DNA of 64,000 nt from Termitidicoccus mucosus (GTDB lineage Bacteria; Verrucomicrobiota; Verrucomicrobiia; Opitutales; Opitutaceae). The stretch is from contig NZ_CP109796.1 of assembly GCF_038725785.1 (NCBI RefSeq), positions 3,906,001 through 3,970,000 of the forward strand, in the 5' to 3' direction. Within the stretch, counting starts at the first letter, position 1; every line of letters begins with the position of its first letter. The notes below the pieces were generated by a model. The model was not told the origin of the DNA, did no database searches, and saw nothing but the letters and a program-made list of their open reading frames with translations. The position numbers and the translations under genes are program-made. This document shows, one piece after another, positions 62,455-64,000 of the stretch.

Positions 62455-64000
62455 ATGGCCAGAATCCTCCCGTCACCGTTCTATCACCCGGAGCAGGAAC
62501 ATGATGCCTGCGGGGTCGGCTTTGTCGCCCGGCTCTCCGGCGAGCGCTCCACCGATGTCGTTCACCGCGCCATCACCGCGCTCCGCTCGCTCGCGCATCG
62601 CGGCGCCATCGACGCCGATGCCATCACGGGCGACGGCGCCGGGATTCTCACCCAGATTCCGCACGAGCTTTTCCGCCATTTTCTCGACACGCACAACATC
62701 CCGCTCGCCCGCGACACCGACCTCGGCGTGGGCATGATTTTTCTGCCGCCCGACGACGAGCCCGCGCAGGCCCGCGGCCGCGCCATCATCGAGGAGGCCG
62801 TCCGCGCCGAGGGGCTTGCCTGGCTTTGCTGGCGGGACGTCCCCGTCGGTCCCGGCTGCCTTGGCCGCAAGGCCGCCGACACGCTTCCGCTCATCACCCA
62901 GGCGCTCGTCGCGCGCGCGGGCGGCATGGGCGACGACGAATTCGAGCGGCGTCTTTTTCTCGCGCAGAAAACCATCGAGCGCCGCGCCGGCGAGGCGAAG
63001 CTCGCGGGCCTCTACCTCTGCTCCTTCTCCTCTCGCACCATCGTTTACAAGGGCCTGCTCACTCCCGCGCAGATCCGTCCGTTTTATCCCGACCTGAAGT
63101 CGCCGCGCTTCACCAGCAGCTTCGCCATCTTCCACCAGCGCTACTCGACCAACACCTTCCCGAACTGGCACCTCGCGCACCCGTTCCGCATGCTCGCCCA
63201 CAACGGCGAGATCAACACCATCCGCGGCAACCGCAATCTCATGCGCGCCCGCCAGCGCGCCGCCGCGCACGGCGTCTGGGGCGCGCGTTTCCCCGACCTG
63301 CACCCGCTCGTCCAGCCCGGCGCGAGCGACTCCGCCTCCTTCGACAACGCCCTCCAGCTCCTCACCCTCGGCGGCCGCTCGCCGCTGGAGGCCATCATGC
63401 TGCTCATGCCCGAGGCCTGGGAGAAAAACCCGCGCCTCTCCGACGCCGACCGCGCCTTCCACCGCTACCATTCCTGCATGATCGAGCCGTGGGACGGCCC
63501 CGCCGCGATGGTCTTCACCGACGGCAAAATCCTCGGCGCCTCGCTCGACCGCAACGGTCTGCGCCCCGCCCGCTATAAAATCTACGACGACGGCTACGTC
63601 ATCCTCGGCTCCGAGGCCGGCCTCGTGCACGACTTCCCCGGCAAGGTCGTCGAGTCCGGCCGCCTCGGCCCCGGCCGCATGATCGCCATCGACCTCGCGG
63701 AAAAGAAGTTTTACCGCGACGCCGAACTGAAATCCCGCTTCACCGCCAACCCGCGCTACCTCGACTGGTGCGCCGCCCGCCTCATCAACCTCGGCGAATT
63801 TCTGAAAAACGAAACCGACCCGAAAAATGGCGTGGGCGAGGCAGACTGTCCGCCTTCGTCCTCGAAACCTGCCTGCGCCGACGGCGAAGCCGCGTTGTCC
63901 GCCGCCGATTCGTCCCTGCTTCGCCACCAGATCGCCTTCGGCTACGACCTCGACGAACGCGAACTCATCCTCGCCCCGCTCGCCGAGGGCAAGGAACCCA
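62455..64000 (+). CDS. gltB: Glutamate synthase large subunit, N-terminal part
   Basis: First 515 residues of the ferredoxin- or NADPH-dependent glutamate synthase that makes glutamate from glutamine and 2-oxoglutarate; the frame stays open at the window end. The N-terminal glutamine amidotransferase domain starts ILPSPFYHPEQEHDACGVGFVA, with the nucleophile Cys in DACGVGF (about residue 19), RSLAHRGAIDAD, TGDGAGILTQIP, SSFAIFHQRYSTNTFPNW, LAHNGEINTIRGNRN and SASFDNALQLL, then IEPWDGPAAMVFTDG and GASLDRNGLRPARY. Around residues 459-484 a repeat-like stretch (EADCPPSSSKPACADGEA) shares DNA with the histidine-kinase insertion. ATG at 62455 suits the conserved start. Confidence 0.95.
   Translation, partial: MARILPSPFYHPEQEHDACGVGFVARLSGERSTDVVHRAITALRSLAHRGAIDADAITGDGAGILTQIPHELFRHFLDTHNIPLARDTDLGVGMIFLPPDDEPAQARGRAIIEEAVRAEGLAWLCWRDVPVGPGCLGRKAADTLPLITQALVARAGGMGDDEFERRLFLAQKTIERRAGEAKLAGLYLCSFSSRTIVYKGLLTPAQIRPFYPDLKSPRFTSSFAIFHQRYSTNTFPNWHLAHPFRMLAHNGEINTIRGNRNLMRARQRAAAHGVWGARFPDLHPLVQPGASDSASFDNALQLLTLGGRSPLEAIMLLMPEAWEKNPRLSDADRAFHRYHSCMIEPWDGPAAMVFTDGKILGASLDRNGLRPARYKIYDDGYVILGSEAGLVHDFPGKVVESGRLGPGRMIAIDLAEKKFYRDAELKSRFTANPRYLDWCAARLINLGEFLKNETDPKNGVGEADCPPSSSKPACADGEAALSAADSSLLRHQIAFGYDLDERELILAPLAEGKEP
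63829..63905. repeat. Palindromic repeat inserted in gltB
   Basis: GAGGCAGACTGTCCGCCTTC, CCTCGAAACCTGCC-like CCTCGAAACCTGCCTGC and GACGGCGAAGCCGCG correspond in order to GGGCGGACTGCCGGCCTTCG, CCTCGAAACCTGCCCGC and GACATCGCGG in the kinase gene (57950-58000). The frame is kept. Confidence 0.7.

Overview
The window looks like chromosomal DNA of a high-GC Gram-negative bacterium of the PVC group, most likely a member of Verrucomicrobiota (Opitutales-like). The main clue is a multi-module, tandemly fused UvrA, an architecture known from Chlamydia and relatives. Outer-membrane barrels, a TonB-type receptor, a Wzc-like capsule kinase and dense families of palindromic repeats fit this placement. It is an inference from gene content, not a phylogeny.

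Layout. 1-2962: end of fused uvrA and a WYL regulator. 3322-3741: an AT-richer flavin-binding-type gene bracketed by repeat elements. 4067-7566 (minus): enolase, a DoxX-like protein, an amino-acid permease. 7850-11308: outer-membrane barrel plus polysaccharide tyrosine autokinase. 11602-13401: DUF4202 protein and sugar nucleotidyltransferase. 13897-15675 (minus): Rrf2 regulator and sulfonate/nitrate-type binding lipoprotein. 15879-19468: MFS exporter, aspartyl protease with PDZ, metF. 19502-27585 (minus): a tightly coupled set of a membrane protein, MoxR ATPase, membrane protein, ABC ATPase, ABC permease and DUF58 protein. 28086-31460 (minus): cysteine-less thioredoxin-fold protein, NadR-type kinase with PnuC (NAD salvage), Hsp33.

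31644-40550 is visibly less GC-rich and looks like an acquired island: outer-membrane receptor, COG4705 membrane protein, tyrosine-type phosphatase and PAP2 phosphatase on the minus strand; then a truncated PMT/ArnT-like fragment, GtrA, a response regulator/histidine kinase pair and a small EamA protein on the plus strand. It reads as a two-component-controlled envelope modification module. A 266-bp inverted-repeat element sits at its right edge.

40648-42934 (minus): plsY and a GNAT-aminotransferase fusion. 43259-48932: EF-hand membrane protein, DCC protein, carA, argG. 49119-55786: six-hairpin-type glycosidase candidate, ABC-F protein Uup, DUF486 protein, VWA protein. 56121-59079: histidine kinase and response regulator. 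59242-61213: Tat-exported superoxide dismutase, small membrane protein, YceI protein. 61547-62236: internally deleted IS110 transposase. 62455-64000: start of gltB.

The most unusual property is the repeat load. At least seven elements share ATACCA[A/T]TT-type termini; others form long purine/pyrimidine hairpins, GCAGGCAAGGATGCCTG-type hairpins or nested palindromes. Repeat-like sequence also occurs in frame inside genes: uvrA (at least three sites), a histidine kinase (including between the N and G1 boxes of its ATPase domain) and gltB, with one motif shared between the kinase and gltB. No tRNA, rRNA or CRISPR array was recognised.
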